A stretch of 64,000 nucleotides of DNA, from NCBI RefSeq assembly GCF_012935695.1, contig NZ_CP052859.1:1095001-1159000 (forward strand), in the 5' to 3' direction. The notes below the pieces were generated by a model. The model was given only the letters and a program-made list of their open reading frames with translations. It did no database searches and had not been told where the DNA came from. This document shows positions 1 through 8,696 of the stretch, one piece after another. Position numbers and translations under genes: made by a program. The stretch comes from Pseudomonas sp. ADAK18. GTDB taxonomy: Bacteria > Pseudomonadota > Gammaproteobacteria > Pseudomonadales > Pseudomonadaceae. Position 1 is the first letter of the stretch. Each line of letters starts with the position of its first letter.

Positions 1-406
1 TGTAGGCCAGTGCCCAGTTGCCGTCTTTGTCTTTCGCCCAATCCGGGACCTGTGCCCAGGTGCTCGGCTTGTACGGCTGGACCACGCCCTGTTTCACCGC
101 AATCGGACCGAAGGCCGCACCGACGTCGCCGATGTCAGCACTGGCGTTGTCTTTTTCTGCGGCGAACTTGGCGATTTCCTGAGCCGAGCTCATGTCGGTG
201 TCGATGTGCTTGAGGCCGTAGGTCTTGGCCAGGTCTTCCCAGGTGCCTTTCCAGTTGGCCCAGTCATCGGGCATGCCGACGCTGTTCACAGCGCCTTCCG
301 CCTTGGCGGCGGCTTCCAGGGTTTTTAGATCGGTATCAGCGGCCATGGCGGCGGTGCACATGGCAATGGTCGAGCCTAACAGTGATGCCAGGAAAAGCTG
401 TTTCAT
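1..406 (-). CDS. ABC transporter periplasmic substrate-binding protein (5' part only)
   Basis: Only the first 135 codons are in the window; the gene continues beyond position 1. The ATG at 404-406 follows an AAGGAG ribosome site. Residues 1-22 form a signal peptide (Lys near the start, hydrophobic core, AMA cleavage site), and the mature part begins ADTDLKTLEAAAKAEG, as in the iron/polyamine/2-aminoethylphosphonate type of extracellular binding proteins. It should be a periplasmic ligand-binding component of an importer whose permease and ATPase genes would follow outside the window. A UTRA regulator is transcribed divergently, and an operator-like TGGTCTAGGTCA at 464-475 sits 58 bp upstream, so regulated uptake is likely. 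The ligand is unknown; phosphonate or phosphate-ester uptake is an inference from the regulator type. Confidence 0.8.
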   Translation of the reverse strand, partial: MKQLFLASLLGSTIAMCTAAMAADTDLKTLEAAAKAEGAVNSVGMPDDWANWKGTWEDLAKTYGLKHIDTDMSSAQEIAKFAAEKDNASADIGDVGAAFGPIAVKQGVVQPYKPSTWAQVPDWAKDKDGNWALAY

Positions 407-463
407 CCGAAGCTCCTTTGGGCGTTTTCAACGCTGCGTTTTTATGAACGTTTGCGGTGGTGT

Positions 464-475
464 TGGTCTAGGTCA
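464..475. promoter_or_regulatory. Putative GntR/UTRA operator upstream of the ABC transporter gene
   Basis: The sequence is TGGTCTAGGTCA. It shares the eight-base core TGGTCTAG with the site at 732-743 on the other side of the same intergenic region. Regulators of the PhnF/HutC (UTRA) subfamily are known to bind TGGT-N4-ACCA-like palindromes. Assignment is by similarity and position only. Confidence 0.45.
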
Positions 476-731
476 GCAATACACGAGCCAATTTAGGCGT
501 GGTGGATGACAGTTTCATGTCGATGTCGCTTTTTGCTCGTTTGAGTCGGTAGGTGAGGGGTAAGCGTAGACCAAGACCAAGTGCCCGGAAGCCCTGGACT
601 TGGCCGGTGTCTTGCAAGTTGTGGGGTGGCGCATTGGGCGTCGCTGTCATCTGTCGGTCATGTGCAATGCCTAGGCTTGCACGCAGTAGCAGGAGCTCAT
701 TTGAGGGGCGTTTTGTGCACTCAAACAGTGC

Positions 732-743
732 TGGTCTAGTCCA
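732..743. promoter_or_regulatory. Putative autoregulatory operator of the UTRA regulator
   Basis: TGGTCTAGTCCA is a 12-base imperfect palindrome (10 of 12 positions symmetric) ending 14 bp before the regulator's ATG. It closely resembles the TGGT-N4-ACCA consensus of PhnF-type regulators. A site overlapping the start region suggests autorepression. Confidence 0.5.
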
Positions 744-757
744 GATAGGTAACGTTG

Positions 758-1471
758 ATGCGTGATGAGGCAACCAAAGCGGTGACAACCATTGGCCTGG
801 CACTGCAAGAGCAGATCGACCACGGCTTGTTGCCGCCTGCCAGCAAACTGCCGGCCGAGCGCAAACTCAGCGAGTTGTTTGGTACCACCCGGATTACCGT
901 GCGGGAAGCCTTGTTACAACTTGAGGCCCTGGGGCAGATTTATCGCGAAGAGCGGCGGGGGTGGTTTGTGTCGCCGCCCAGGCTGGCTTACAACCTGATG
1001 CAACGCAGTCACTTTCACGCGATGGTCAGTGCGCAGGGGCGGGTGCCTTCAACCGAAGTGATTTCGGCGCGGCTGCAGCCGGCTTCGGCGGCGGTGTGTG
1101 CGTGGTTGCAGTTGCCGGCGTTGTCCAGCGTGATCCAGATTTGCCGGGGGCGCAGGATTGATGGGCGGTTGGTGTTGTATGTGGAGCACTATCTGAATCC
1201 GCAGTATTTTCCGGGGATTCTGGAATGTGATTTGAATGAATCGATTACCGAGCTGTATGCGAGGTTGTATGACTTGCATTACGGGCGGGTGCGGTTTGAG
1301 ATTGTGCCTACGTCGTTGCAGGTGGAGGCGGCTGCGGCGTTACGGGTGTCGGTGGGGAGCCCGGGGTTGCGGATTGCTCGGGTTAATTATGATCAGCATG
1401 AGCGGTTGATTGATTGTGATCTGGAGTTTTGGCGCCATGATGCGATTCATGTTGGGGTGGATGTGGTTTGA
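758..1471 (+). CDS. GntR-family transcriptional regulator, UTRA (HutC/PhnF) subfamily
   Basis: 237 residues. The N-terminal winged helix-turn-helix (about residues 5-70) has the family signature LPAERKLSELFGTTRITVREAL. The C-terminal half (about 85-235) is a UTRA ligand-binding domain with the usual ending in which a ligand-linked arginine/asparagine strand (RIARVNYD) precedes DCDLEFWRHD. A TTG three bases upstream extends the frame, but the ATG at 758 follows AGG at a suitable distance and is preferred. The gene is divergent from the ABC transporter gene and has operator-like boxes on both sides of the shared region. It probably represses uptake and catabolism genes for a small organic compound. 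The effector is unknown; a phosphonate such as 2-aminoethylphosphonate is one possibility. Confidence 0.85.
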   Translation: MRDEATKAVTTIGLALQEQIDHGLLPPASKLPAERKLSELFGTTRITVREALLQLEALGQIYREERRGWFVSPPRLAYNLMQRSHFHAMVSAQGRVPSTEVISARLQPASAAVCAWLQLPALSSVIQICRGRRIDGRLVLYVEHYLNPQYFPGILECDLNESITELYARLYDLHYGRVRFEIVPTSLQVEAAAALRVSVGSPGLRIARVNYDQHERLIDCDLEFWRHDAIHVGVDVV

Positions 1472-1480
1472 TCGCTTGAC

Positions 1481-2292
1481 CTGGTACATATCCGTTTCTG
1501 CGGTCACGGCCACTTAGGGTTCCGCCCTTACGGCGGGTCACTTTCGAAAAGCGCGAAAGTAACCAAAGCGCTCTTGCCCCACCACTCGGTGCCTCGCCTA
1601 GGCTCGGCATGCCCGCACGCAGGCATTGCTCCGTGGGCCGCCGCGATCGGCCATCCATGGCCGTGTCGCGGCTACCCCGGCATCCATGCCGGGGTACCCA
1701 CTGCGCAATACCTGCGTGCGGCCATCGTGGTTTAACGGGGCGCCTAAGATCAAAATCAAAAGCACGGCGGCCTGAAAGCCGACCTGAGTGGTAGAAGCAA
1801 AGGCAAGGTCCAGCAAGGGCCAGAGCGAAAGCAGATCTGCTTTTCTGTGGGAGCTGGCTTGCCTGCGATGGCATCACCTCGGTGTTCCTGAAAGACCGAG
1901 TTGCCTGCATCGCAGGCAAGCCAGCTTCCACAGTAGACCGTGCCCGTTTTTGATTTTGCCTTCGCTTCACACCACTCAAGCCGGCCGGTAGGCCGCTGTG
2001 TTCTTGATCTGCTTTTGAATTTGATCTTAGGCGCCCCGTTAAACCACGCTGGCTGAACGCAGGCATTGGTCCGTGGGTAAACCGGCAGGACGCCGGTTTA
2101 GCCGCACTGGGCCATGGATGGCCCATTGCGGCGGCCCACGGAGCAATGCCGGAGAGAAGGCATGCCGAGCCACTGCGAGGCACCGAGTGGTGGGGTAAGA
2201 GCGTTTTGCTTACTTTTGCGCTGTTCAAAAGTGAGCCGCCGTAAGGGCGGAACCCTAAGTGGCCGTGACCGCAGAAACGGATATGTACTCAG
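1481..2292. repeat. ~810 bp nested palindrome of repeat elements
   Basis: Three concentric inverted-repeat layers share a centre near 1887. The outer arms begin at 1481 (GTACATATCCGTTTCTGCGG) and end at 2292 with its complement, and the similarity continues inward through CCGCCCTTACGGCGG and CCACCACTCGGTGCCTCG for about 150 bp. The middle arms are 1726-1764 and 2011-2049 (core TTTAACGGGGCGCCTAAGATC). The inner element at 1845-1933 is a REPIN-like hairpin beginning TGTGGGAGCTGGCTTGCC. The arms also enclose short private hairpins (CCGGCATCCATGCCGG; ACCGGCAGGACGCCGGT). Long frames on both strands here, including one of 281 codons, are by-products of the symmetry and lack gene features. The region separates the regulator from a convergent amidohydrolase gene. 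Confidence 0.85.
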
Positions 2293-2314
2293 TTAAAGCC
2301 CCCAGCCTCCAGCC

Positions 2315-3661
2315 TCAAGGCTTAACACCAGCATACAAATAATCCGTAGCCAACGAAGCCAACGTCCTCACCCCCACCACCAACGCCGACTCATCCACAA
2401 AGAACCCCGGATTATGATTCGGCGCCGCCTTGCTCATCTCCTGATCCCGCGGCGTCACCCCAAGAAACACAAAGAACCCCGGCGCCTCCTTGGCATAAAA
2501 CGAAAAGTCCTCAGCCCCACCCACCAGCGGCCCCTGGATCACATCACCGTTGGCCGCCCACCGCAGGCTCGGCAGCATCTTCTCAGTCAGCGCAGGATTG
2601 TTGATGGTCGGATCGTACTTCTCAATGATCGTCACCTCAGCCTTCGCCCCACCACTTTCAGCGATCTTCTCCACGGTCTGGCGCACATCCGCGTGCAGTT
2701 TCTGGCGGATGCCATAGTCGTAGGAGCGAATGGTCCCACTCATGTCCACCGACTCGGGAATGATGTTGTAGCGAGTGCCGCCATTGATCGTGCCGATGCT
2801 CACCACCGACGGAAACGAAGAAATATCAGTGCGCCGACTGACCACGGTTTGCAGCCCGACGATGGCTTGCGCGCCCACGGTAATCGGGTCAATACCGTTC
2901 CATGGCTGGCCGGCGTGGGTCTGTTTACCGAGGATTTTGATGCGCAGGTCGTCGGAGCTGGCCAGGGTCGGCCCCGAGCGATAGGCGATCTGCCCAGCGG
3001 GTACGCCGGCCCAGACGTGCAGGCCGAAGACGGCATCCGGCTTGGGTGATTTCATCACGCCTTCCTGCACCATCATCTTCGCGCCCCAGGTATTTTTACC
3101 GTCGGGTATGAAGTCGCTAGGGCCTTCTTCGGCGGGCTGGAAGTAGAACACCACGGTGCCCGGCAGGCGGTCGCGCATACCGGTGAGAATTTTCGCCGTG
3201 CTCAGCAGGATAGCGGTGTGGGCGTCGTGGCCACAGGCGTGCATCACGTCGACTTCTTTGTCCAGGTACACGCCTTTGGCTTTGGAGGCAAAGGGCAGGC
3301 CGGAGGTTTCCTTGACCGGGAGTGCGTCCATGTCGGCACGCAAAGCGACGGTTGGGCCGGGCAGAGCGCCTTTGAGGATCGCGACCACGCCAGTGCGGGC
3401 GACGCCGGTTTTTACTTCCAGGCCCATCTCGCGCAGTTGTTTGGCTACAAGTTCGGCCGTGCGCTTTTCGGTGTTGCCCAGTTCGGGATGGGCGTGGATG
3501 TCGCGCCGGGTTTCCAGCAGGGCTGGCTCGAGAATTTTAGCCTGGGCGGCGATTTCTTCCCGGGCGCTATCCTGGCCGCTGCTGGCGGCGATGACCGCAC
3601 TGCTGGCGACGCCGCACAGCAGGCCGAAAACCCATTGATGTGTAAGACCGGTTAACCGCAT
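2315..3661 (-). CDS. Exported M20 (M20D) family amidohydrolase / metallopeptidase
   Basis: 448 residues. Residues 1-26 look like a signal peptide, so the enzyme is probably periplasmic. The M20 metal site is visible: RDIHAHPE at 53-60, RADMDALP at 108-115, HACGHDAHT at 141-149 and PAEEG at 176-180, followed by the dimerisation insert and a C-terminal GGAEDFSFY motif. This is the hippurate hydrolase / indole-acetyl-amino-acid hydrolase / carboxypeptidase Ss1 subgroup, which cleaves N-acyl amino acids. The ATG at 3659-3661 has GGAG eight bases upstream. It is a single gene in this orientation, ending beside the large palindrome. Most relatives are cytoplasmic; the signal peptide marks the exported branch. 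Substrate is not predictable. Confidence 0.85.
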   Translation of the reverse strand: MRLTGLTHQWVFGLLCGVASSAVIAASSGQDSAREEIAAQAKILEPALLETRRDIHAHPELGNTEKRTAELVAKQLREMGLEVKTGVARTGVVAILKGALPGPTVALRADMDALPVKETSGLPFASKAKGVYLDKEVDVMHACGHDAHTAILLSTAKILTGMRDRLPGTVVFYFQPAEEGPSDFIPDGKNTWGAKMMVQEGVMKSPKPDAVFGLHVWAGVPAGQIAYRSGPTLASSDDLRIKILGKQTHAGQPWNGIDPITVGAQAIVGLQTVVSRRTDISSFPSVVSIGTINGGTRYNIIPESVDMSGTIRSYDYGIRQKLHADVRQTVEKIAESGGAKAEVTIIEKYDPTINNPALTEKMLPSLRWAANGDVIQGPLVGGAEDFSFYAKEAPGFFVFLGVTPRDQEMSKAAPNHNPGFFVDESALVVGVRTLASLATDYLYAGVKP

Positions 3662-3713
3662 AAGGACTTCTCCATGATTATTGTTGTTGATCCTCGTGTC
3701 GTCCGGGCGGCGC

Positions 3714-5873
3714 CTATTCTTTCTCTTGCGTGCCTCCCGCCGCCGTCACCACCTGCACGCTCAAGCGTGGTGTTGCCAGGTCCAGTCCGGCTTCGTCCAG
3801 ATGCCGCTTGAGCGACAGGTTGAACGCTCGCGAAACTTCCCACTGCTTGATCGGCGCAGTCTTGAAGCGTGCGCGAAGAATCGCACTGCCGGACTCGAAA
3901 CTTTCCACCCCCTGGATCTCCAGTGGCGACCAGATATTGCGGCGCTGCAACGGGTCGTTGCGCATCTTCTGGCCGACATCGCGCATCAGCTTGATGGCGT
4001 CGTCGATCTCCATGTTGTAGGGGATCGCCACTCGGAAGATCGCATAGCCGAACTCTCGGGAGTAGTTCTTGATGCTTTTGATTTCGCTGAACGGAATAGT
4101 GTGGACGATGCCATCGATGTCCCGCAGGCGCACCGTACGAATGGTCAGCCCCTCGACCGTCCCCAGGTGACCGCCGACGTCGACATAGTCATCAATCGCC
4201 AGGGAGTCCTCGATGATGATGAACAGGCCGGTGATCAAATCCGCCACCAGTGATTGCGCACCAAAACCGATGGCCAGGCCGATCACACCGGCACCGGCCA
4301 GCAGTGGCGTGACGTTCATACCCATGTTCGCCAGGGCGACGATGGAAGCGATGATGAAGATCGTCACGAACAGCACGTTGCGGATCAACGGCATCATGGT
4401 CTGTGCGCGGGCGTTGGCCAGACCTTTGCGCGAGCGGGTGAGCGCGTGGTGAATGGCGGTGTCGGCGAGAATCCAGATCAACCAGGAAAACAGCAACGTG
4501 CCGCCGAGGCCGAACAGCTTGACGCTGATTTCATGGCCGTCGCCTTCGGTAAAGCGAATCAATGACAGGCCCCAGACCCGCAGGCCCAGTTCGATAAACG
4601 CTAGCCACACCACCAGATGGGCAAGGGTGTAGACGAAGCTTTTCAGGCGTTCGGAATACAGCGCGTGACGCTTGTGCCCACGCTGGGGTTTGAGTGAATG
4701 CCGACGCACCAGGCCATTGATCACCATGCACAGCACCAACAACACCGTGCACAGCAGGGATTGGCGCAAGGCGGTACTGGTATCACCGGCGGAGAGGAAG
4801 GTGGCGAACAGCGAGATACCCACCAGCAGCAGTGCCGGCAGGTACCAGAAGGTGCCGATGATTGAGAGCGTGTCGCTCAGGGCGCGGCGGGTCAGGCGGC
4901 GCGACAGTGGCTGGTTGCGGATCAGGTGCGCAATGGGCCGACGGAAGCGCAGGATGAACACCCCGGTGGACAGCGCGGCCATGACATTGGCGATGGTCGC
5001 TGTCGTGTGGGCCAGGTGGGCGCCCAGGCTTTCCGTCATGCGTGGGTCGCTCAAGGCCTCGCCGAACGCAGCGAAACTGCCGATCCACCACAGTGGGCGG
5101 AACGCCTGGTGACGCAGGATGTACAGTGCGCGGTGGCGGTGAGGACCGTCCAGTACCGAAAAGGCAATGACGCAGATCGCCGAGAAACAGGTGCCCACCA
5201 CCAGTGCATAGGCCAGCATCATCGCCAGGGATTTGCCCAGGGATGAAGGCAGTGCGTAGCTCAGGTAGACAGTGATCACCAGAGCAATCAGCCAGGGGCC
5301 CAGTTTGCGCAGGGCAAAGCGCAGCATGTCCCAGGTCCTGGGGTGTTGCGGCAGTTCTTCACTGAGGCCGAAACGCTCGCGCACCCGATGGCTGATCCAG
5401 ATCAGCGCGGCGGCCAGCAGGCTCCAGAGCGCCAGGATCACGGCAAAACCAAAGATGATCGGTAACCATTCACTGGCTGGGAGCATCAGTGCCGTCAGTT
5501 CGTCCTTGGCTTGGTCGACTTCGTTGGACCAGCGGCTCACTGGGCTGTCGGCCCCGGAAAACTGCTGCTCAAGACTGCTCAGGGTGCCACCGATCAAACC
5601 GAGTACACCTTGTTCGGCTACGGGTTGGGCTTTTTGCGTGGTCTCGCGCAACTTCTTCAAGTCGCTCAGCAGCTTGGTGCGCTGCTGGTCGTTTTCCAGG
5701 GTCTTGATCACCTCGTCGAGGGATTGCCCCAGAGGCACGTCGGCCTGCGGCTGGGTTTTGTTGGTGTTGCCCAACAACCCTGGCAGGCCGATGGCCTGGG
5801 CAGGGGCCATGGGCAGCAGGGTCAGCAGGCAAACTAGTAAGCAATAGGGCAGGGCAAACAGACGGGCAAGCAC
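3714..5873 (-). CDS. MscS-family mechanosensitive channel, YbiO-like
   Basis: 719 residues with a GTG start. Residues 1-27 form a signal peptide ending APAQA, followed by a periplasmic helical region (about 28-135) and several membrane spans between about 135 and 500. The conserved MscS pore and beta domain follow: GLAIGFGAQSLVADLITGLF, then IEDSLAIDDYVDVGG and FSEIKSIKNYSR. The length and plan match E. coli YbiO (about 740 aa) rather than the short MscS. It should be an inner-membrane channel that releases solutes on hypo-osmotic shock. A weak AAGG lies 11 bases before the GTG; no better start was found. The tail of the protein (VVTAAGGTQEKE) is hydrophilic. Confidence 0.88.
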   Translation of the reverse strand: MLARLFALPYCLLVCLLTLLPMAPAQAIGLPGLLGNTNKTQPQADVPLGQSLDEVIKTLENDQQRTKLLSDLKKLRETTQKAQPVAEQGVLGLIGGTLSSLEQQFSGADSPVSRWSNEVDQAKDELTALMLPASEWLPIIFGFAVILALWSLLAAALIWISHRVRERFGLSEELPQHPRTWDMLRFALRKLGPWLIALVITVYLSYALPSSLGKSLAMMLAYALVVGTCFSAICVIAFSVLDGPHRHRALYILRHQAFRPLWWIGSFAAFGEALSDPRMTESLGAHLAHTTATIANVMAALSTGVFILRFRRPIAHLIRNQPLSRRLTRRALSDTLSIIGTFWYLPALLLVGISLFATFLSAGDTSTALRQSLLCTVLLVLCMVINGLVRRHSLKPQRGHKRHALYSERLKSFVYTLAHLVVWLAFIELGLRVWGLSLIRFTEGDGHEISVKLFGLGGTLLFSWLIWILADTAIHHALTRSRKGLANARAQTMMPLIRNVLFVTIFIIASIVALANMGMNVTPLLAGAGVIGLAIGFGAQSLVADLITGLFIIIEDSLAIDDYVDVGGHLGTVEGLTIRTVRLRDIDGIVHTIPFSEIKSIKNYSREFGYAIFRVAIPYNMEIDDAIKLMRDVGQKMRNDPLQRRNIWSPLEIQGVESFESGSAILRARFKTAPIKQWEVSRAFNLSLKRHLDEAGLDLATPRLSVQVVTAAGGTQEKE

Positions 5874-5945
5874 GAGGCGGTCAACCTTAACAACGACGAA
5901 TTGACCGAGTGTACGAGGCCGCTATGCCCAATGCGAGTGCATTTG

Positions 5946-6122
5946 TTACTCGGCGAGCTTGGCGAGGATCTTGTAAACCACAGTGCCGAGGATCAGCAGC
6001 ATGCCGATCCACATGCTGAACACGCCAAGGTTCTTGTCGCGGAAATTGAAGCCGACGGCCAGCAGGATCATGCCCGTGAGGATGGGAATGAGCATGGAGT
6101 GGAAGGCGGACATGGTGATCAT
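5946..6122 (-). CDS. Small two-helix membrane protein (58 aa)
   Basis: 58 residues beginning MITMSAFHSMLIPIL. Two hydrophobic stretches (about 8-26 and 35-50) are separated by a short polar loop NFRDKNLG. The ATG at 6120-6122 has AAGG nine bases upstream; a second in-frame ATG at 6113 is possible. Codon use is normal for the genome, and the protein has the look of a small inner-membrane protein. It lies between ybiO-like (downstream on the same strand) and the M18 aminopeptidase. I do not recognise a named family. Confidence 0.6.
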   Translation of the reverse strand: MITMSAFHSMLIPILTGMILLAVGFNFRDKNLGVFSMWIGMLLILGTVVYKILAKLAE

Positions 6123-6205
6123 GGGCGACGGCCTTGTCGTTGGGGGATGAGTATAAGTCTAGGCCGGTTTGCGGGAAGTGGGGTTGATGTGTGTCAGAAA
6201 TAACA

Positions 6206-6231
6206 CCTGTGGCAAGCCCCCTCGCCACAGG
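6206..6231. repeat. Short hairpin CCTGTGGC...GCCACAGG
   Basis: An 8-bp perfect stem (CCTGTGGC / GCCACAGG) with a pyrimidine-rich loop, just after the stop codon of the aminopeptidase gene. It resembles a solitary REP half-site and may also act as a weak transcript end for the minus strand. No T-tract follows. Confidence 0.5.
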
Positions 6232-6240
6232 ATGTGAGAG

Positions 6241-7530
6241 TCAAGGCAAATCGCGACTCGCGTAGAACGCGCCCAGCACCTTTACCAGGTGCGCCAGGTC
6301 ATGGCTGCCGCACAATTCACGGATCGAATGCATGGCAAACGTCGGCAGGCCGATGTCCACAGTACGCACACCCAAGTGGCTGGCGGTGATTGGGCCGATG
6401 GTCGAGCCACAACCCATGTCGCTGCGCACCACGAAGCTTTGCACCGGCACTTCTTCGGCCATGCACAGGTGACGGAAGAACCCGGCGGTTTCGCTGTTGG
6501 TGGCGTAGCGCTGGTTGCTGTTGACCTTGATCACCGGGCCGGCGTTGAGCTTCGGGCCGTGGTTGGCGTCGTGCTTTTCGGCGTAGTTGGGATGTACGCC
6601 GTGAGCGTTATCGGCGGACACCAGCAGCGATTTCTGGATGGTGCGTACGAACTCGTCACCGTCGGGCAGCAGGCGGCGCAAGGTCTGTTCCAGCATCGGG
6701 CCATCGGCACCGCAGGCGGAGCAAGAGCCCACTTCTTCGTGGTCGTTGCACACCAGTACACAGGTTTCTTCGGTGTTGCTGGTGAGCAAGGCCTGAAGAC
6801 CGGCGTAGCACGACAGCAGGTTGTCCAGGCGGGCGCCGGCGATAAAGTCGCCATTAAGGCCAATCACTGCGGCGCTCTGGGTGTCGTAGAAGCTCAGTTC
6901 ATAGTCGAGCACCACGTCGGCATTCAGGCCGTGCTCGCGGGCTAACTGCTCGGTGAGCACGGCGCGGAAGTCCACGCGCTCGTCACCGGCAAATTGCGCG
7001 AGGATCGGTGGCAGTTCGGTCTGGGCATTGATCGCCCAGCCCTGGTTGGCTTCACGGTTCAGGTGAATGGCCAGGTTGGGGATGATGGCGATGGGCAGCT
7101 TGAAGTCGATCAACTGGCTTTCGACCTTGCCGTCGCGACGGAAGGTGACACGGCCGGCCAGTGACAGGTCGCGGTCGAACCACGGTGCCAGCAGCGCGCC
7201 GCCGTACACTTCAACCCCCAGTTGCCAGAAGCCTTGGCGTTGCAATTCGGGTTGTGGCTTGACTCGCAGGCATGGGCTGTCGGTATGGGCGCCAACCAGG
7301 CGAATCCCGCTTTGCAGCGGCGAGTGGCGGCCGAGCTTGAAGGCAATGATCGAGGAGTCGTTGCGGGTCACGTAATAGCGACCGTTGGCCTCGGTAGTCC
7401 AGGTCTCACGCTCGTCCAGACGCTGGAAACCCGCAGCTTCCAGGCGCTGAGCAAGGGCCGCAGTGGCGTGAAATGGGGTAGGGGAGGCCTTGAGGAAGTC
7501 GATCAGGCCTTGGTTCAACTCTTCGCGCAT
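6241..7530 (-). CDS. apeB: M18 family aminopeptidase (aspartyl/general aminopeptidase)
   Basis: 429 residues from the ATG at 7528-7530, which has GGAG seven bases upstream. An in-frame extension to 7725 reads through a REP element and is rejected. M18 metal-binding motifs are visible: [12 protein letters not shown] near 85-96, [11 protein letters not shown] in the middle, CNDHEEVGS with the catalytic Glu pair, and [11 protein letters not shown] plus MHSIRELCG near the end. M18 enzymes are cytosolic dodecameric zinc aminopeptidases that remove N-terminal acidic or neutral residues from peptides. The gene is preceded (7581-7687) by a REP doublet separating it from the RluA-type gene on the same strand. 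Confidence 0.92.
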   Translation of the reverse strand: MREELNQGLIDFLKASPTPFHATAALAQRLEAAGFQRLDERETWTTEANGRYYVTRNDSSIIAFKLGRHSPLQSGIRLVGAHTDSPCLRVKPQPELQRQGFWQLGVEVYGGALLAPWFDRDLSLAGRVTFRRDGKVESQLIDFKLPIAIIPNLAIHLNREANQGWAINAQTELPPILAQFAGDERVDFRAVLTEQLAREHGLNADVVLDYELSFYDTQSAAVIGLNGDFIAGARLDNLLSCYAGLQALLTSNTEETCVLVCNDHEEVGSCSACGADGPMLEQTLRRLLPDGDEFVRTIQKSLLVSADNAHGVHPNYAEKHDANHGPKLNAGPVIKVNSNQRYATNSETAGFFRHLCMAEEVPVQSFVVRSDMGCGSTIGPITASHLGVRTVDIGLPTFAMHSIRELCGSHDLAHLVKVLGAFYASRDLP

Positions 7531-7580
7531 AAGTAGCTCCAGACAGCAATGCGCGGAGTTTACCGTATTGGCTTGTTTTG

Positions 7581-7687
7581 TGTGGGAGCTGTCGAGCCCC
7601 AGCGAGGCGGCGATGGTGTCGCCTCGGTGTGCCTGAGAAGCCGCAGCGCCTGCATCGCAGCCTCGCTGGGGCTCGACAGCTGCCACA
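7581..7687. repeat. REPIN-type inverted repeat
   Basis: The left arm TGTGGGAGCTGTCGAGCCCC... pairs with the right arm ...GGGGCTCGACAGCTGCCACA around position 7634. It lies between two minus-strand genes. It belongs to the TGTGGGAGC family also seen at 1845, 15492 and 30837. Confidence 0.8.
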
Positions 7688-7706
7688 TTTTGACCGTGTG
7701 CAACCT

Positions 7707-8342
7707 TTAGAACGGAGCGGGGCACTCGAAGCGCAAGCGCTCACCGCTTTGCGGATGAGTGAAGCTCAGCATGCTGGCATGCAGGCACAACCGCGGCCAT
7801 GCGGCCAACGCCTGTTCATGGGCATACAAACCATCACCCAGCAACGGATGACCAATGGACAACATATGCACCCGCAGTTGGTGCGAGCGCCCGGTAATCG
7901 GCGTCAGCTCCACCCGGCACCACTCGCCGCAACGTTCCAATACCTTCCAGAAGGTCAGGGCGTTCTTGCCGAACTCATGATCCACCACATGCCGGGGCTT
8001 GGTGGGCGGGTCGTAGCGCAATGGCAGGTCGATGCTGCCGCTGTCCAGTTCCGGTTGGCCCCAACACAGGGCGGTGTAGGCCTTTTCGGTTTCCCGGTCG
8101 TGGAACTGACGAGACAATTCACGGTGGGTATCGGCGTCCCGGGCCAGCAGGATGATGCCCGAGGTTTCCCAGTCCAGGCGATGGACGATACGGGCTTCGG
8201 GGTAGCCGTTTTCCTGCAGGCGGGTGATCAGACAGTCCTTGTTGTCGTCGGCGCGACCGGGCACAGACAGCAGCAGGGTAGGCTTGTTCACCACCAGGAC
8301 AGCGGCGTCCTGATGAAGGATATGAACATTGGACAGCGGCAT
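7707..8342 (-). CDS. RluA-family pseudouridine synthase
   Basis: 211 residues from the ATG at 8340-8342, which has GAGG seven bases upstream; an in-frame ATG at 8360 has no such site. The catalytic motif HRLDWETSG is at 54-62, with the expected nucleophile Asp57. [14 protein letters not shown] and the closing LHA motif are also present. Length and plan match E. coli RluA (219 aa), which modifies 23S rRNA U746 and tRNA U32; the exact RNA target cannot be read from the sequence. The protein lacks an N-terminal S4 domain, again as in RluA. It lies just downstream of the min operon on the same strand. Confidence 0.88.
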   Translation of the reverse strand: MPLSNVHILHQDAAVLVVNKPTLLLSVPGRADDNKDCLITRLQENGYPEARIVHRLDWETSGIILLARDADTHRELSRQFHDRETEKAYTALCWGQPELDSGSIDLPLRYDPPTKPRHVVDHEFGKNALTFWKVLERCGEWCRVELTPITGRSHQLRVHMLSIGHPLLGDGLYAHEQALAAWPRLCLHASMLSFTHPQSGERLRFECPAPF

Positions 8343-8367
8343 TAAACAGCCTCGTAACAAACGCCAA

Positions 8368-8421
8368 CGGCGGCTCGCTCACCCCGTTCCCATAAAGAGA
8401 TCAAGGTAACCGAGCCGCCGT
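8368..8421. other. Inverted repeat after minE
   Basis: ACGGCGGCTCG (8368-8378) and CGAGCCGCCGT (8411-8421) can form an 11-bp stem with a 32-base loop between minE and the pseudouridine synthase gene. It may limit read-through from minCDE. There is no T-tract, so terminator function is only a possibility. Confidence 0.4.
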
Positions 8422-8438
8422 GGCGACCGCCTTTTCGA

Positions 8439-8693
8439 TCAACGATCAGGCAGGGTGATATTGAGTTCCAGAATCGAGCAACTGCCGTCATTTTCCAGGG
8501 CGACATGTACGTCATCGTTACCGATATTGACGTACTTGCGAATCACCTCAACCAGTTCCTTTTGCAAGGCAGGCAGGTAATCCGGCGTGCTGCGTTGGCC
8601 GCGTTCGTGCGCCACGATGATCTGTAGACGCTCTTTCGCTACCGACGCGGTGCTTGGCTTTTTGTTGGCACGAAAGAAGTCAAGAAATTTCAT
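8439..8693 (-). CDS. minE: Cell division topological specificity factor MinE
   Basis: 84 residues, the usual length. The N-terminal [12 protein letters not shown] is the membrane/MinD-contact helix, followed by the anti-MinCD segment around [15 protein letters not shown] and the C-terminal topological-specificity domain ending in a beta strand ([11 protein letters not shown]). MinE drives pole-to-pole oscillation of MinCD by stimulating the MinD ATPase, so that the FtsZ ring forms at midcell. It starts 3 bases after the minD stop, so the two are co-translated. Confidence 0.97.
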   Translation of the reverse strand: MKFLDFFRANKKPSTASVAKERLQIIVAHERGQRSTPDYLPALQKELVEVIRKYVNIGNDDVHVALENDGSCSILELNITLPDR

Positions 8694-8696
8694 TGT

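Larger units (their letters stand above)
407..757. other. Divergent control region, ABC transporter / UTRA regulator
   Basis: About 350 bp without a convincing gene. It contains the two TGGTCTAG boxes (464-475 and 732-743) and must hold both divergent promoters. The reading frames here have atypical composition and no ribosome sites. No hairpin terminator or repeat was seen. Confidence 0.5.

Noticed and set aside
1383..2228. 281-codon minus-strand open frame in the palindrome
   Set aside because: It lies on repeat sequence, has no ribosome site, and its composition follows the symmetry of the element rather than a protein.
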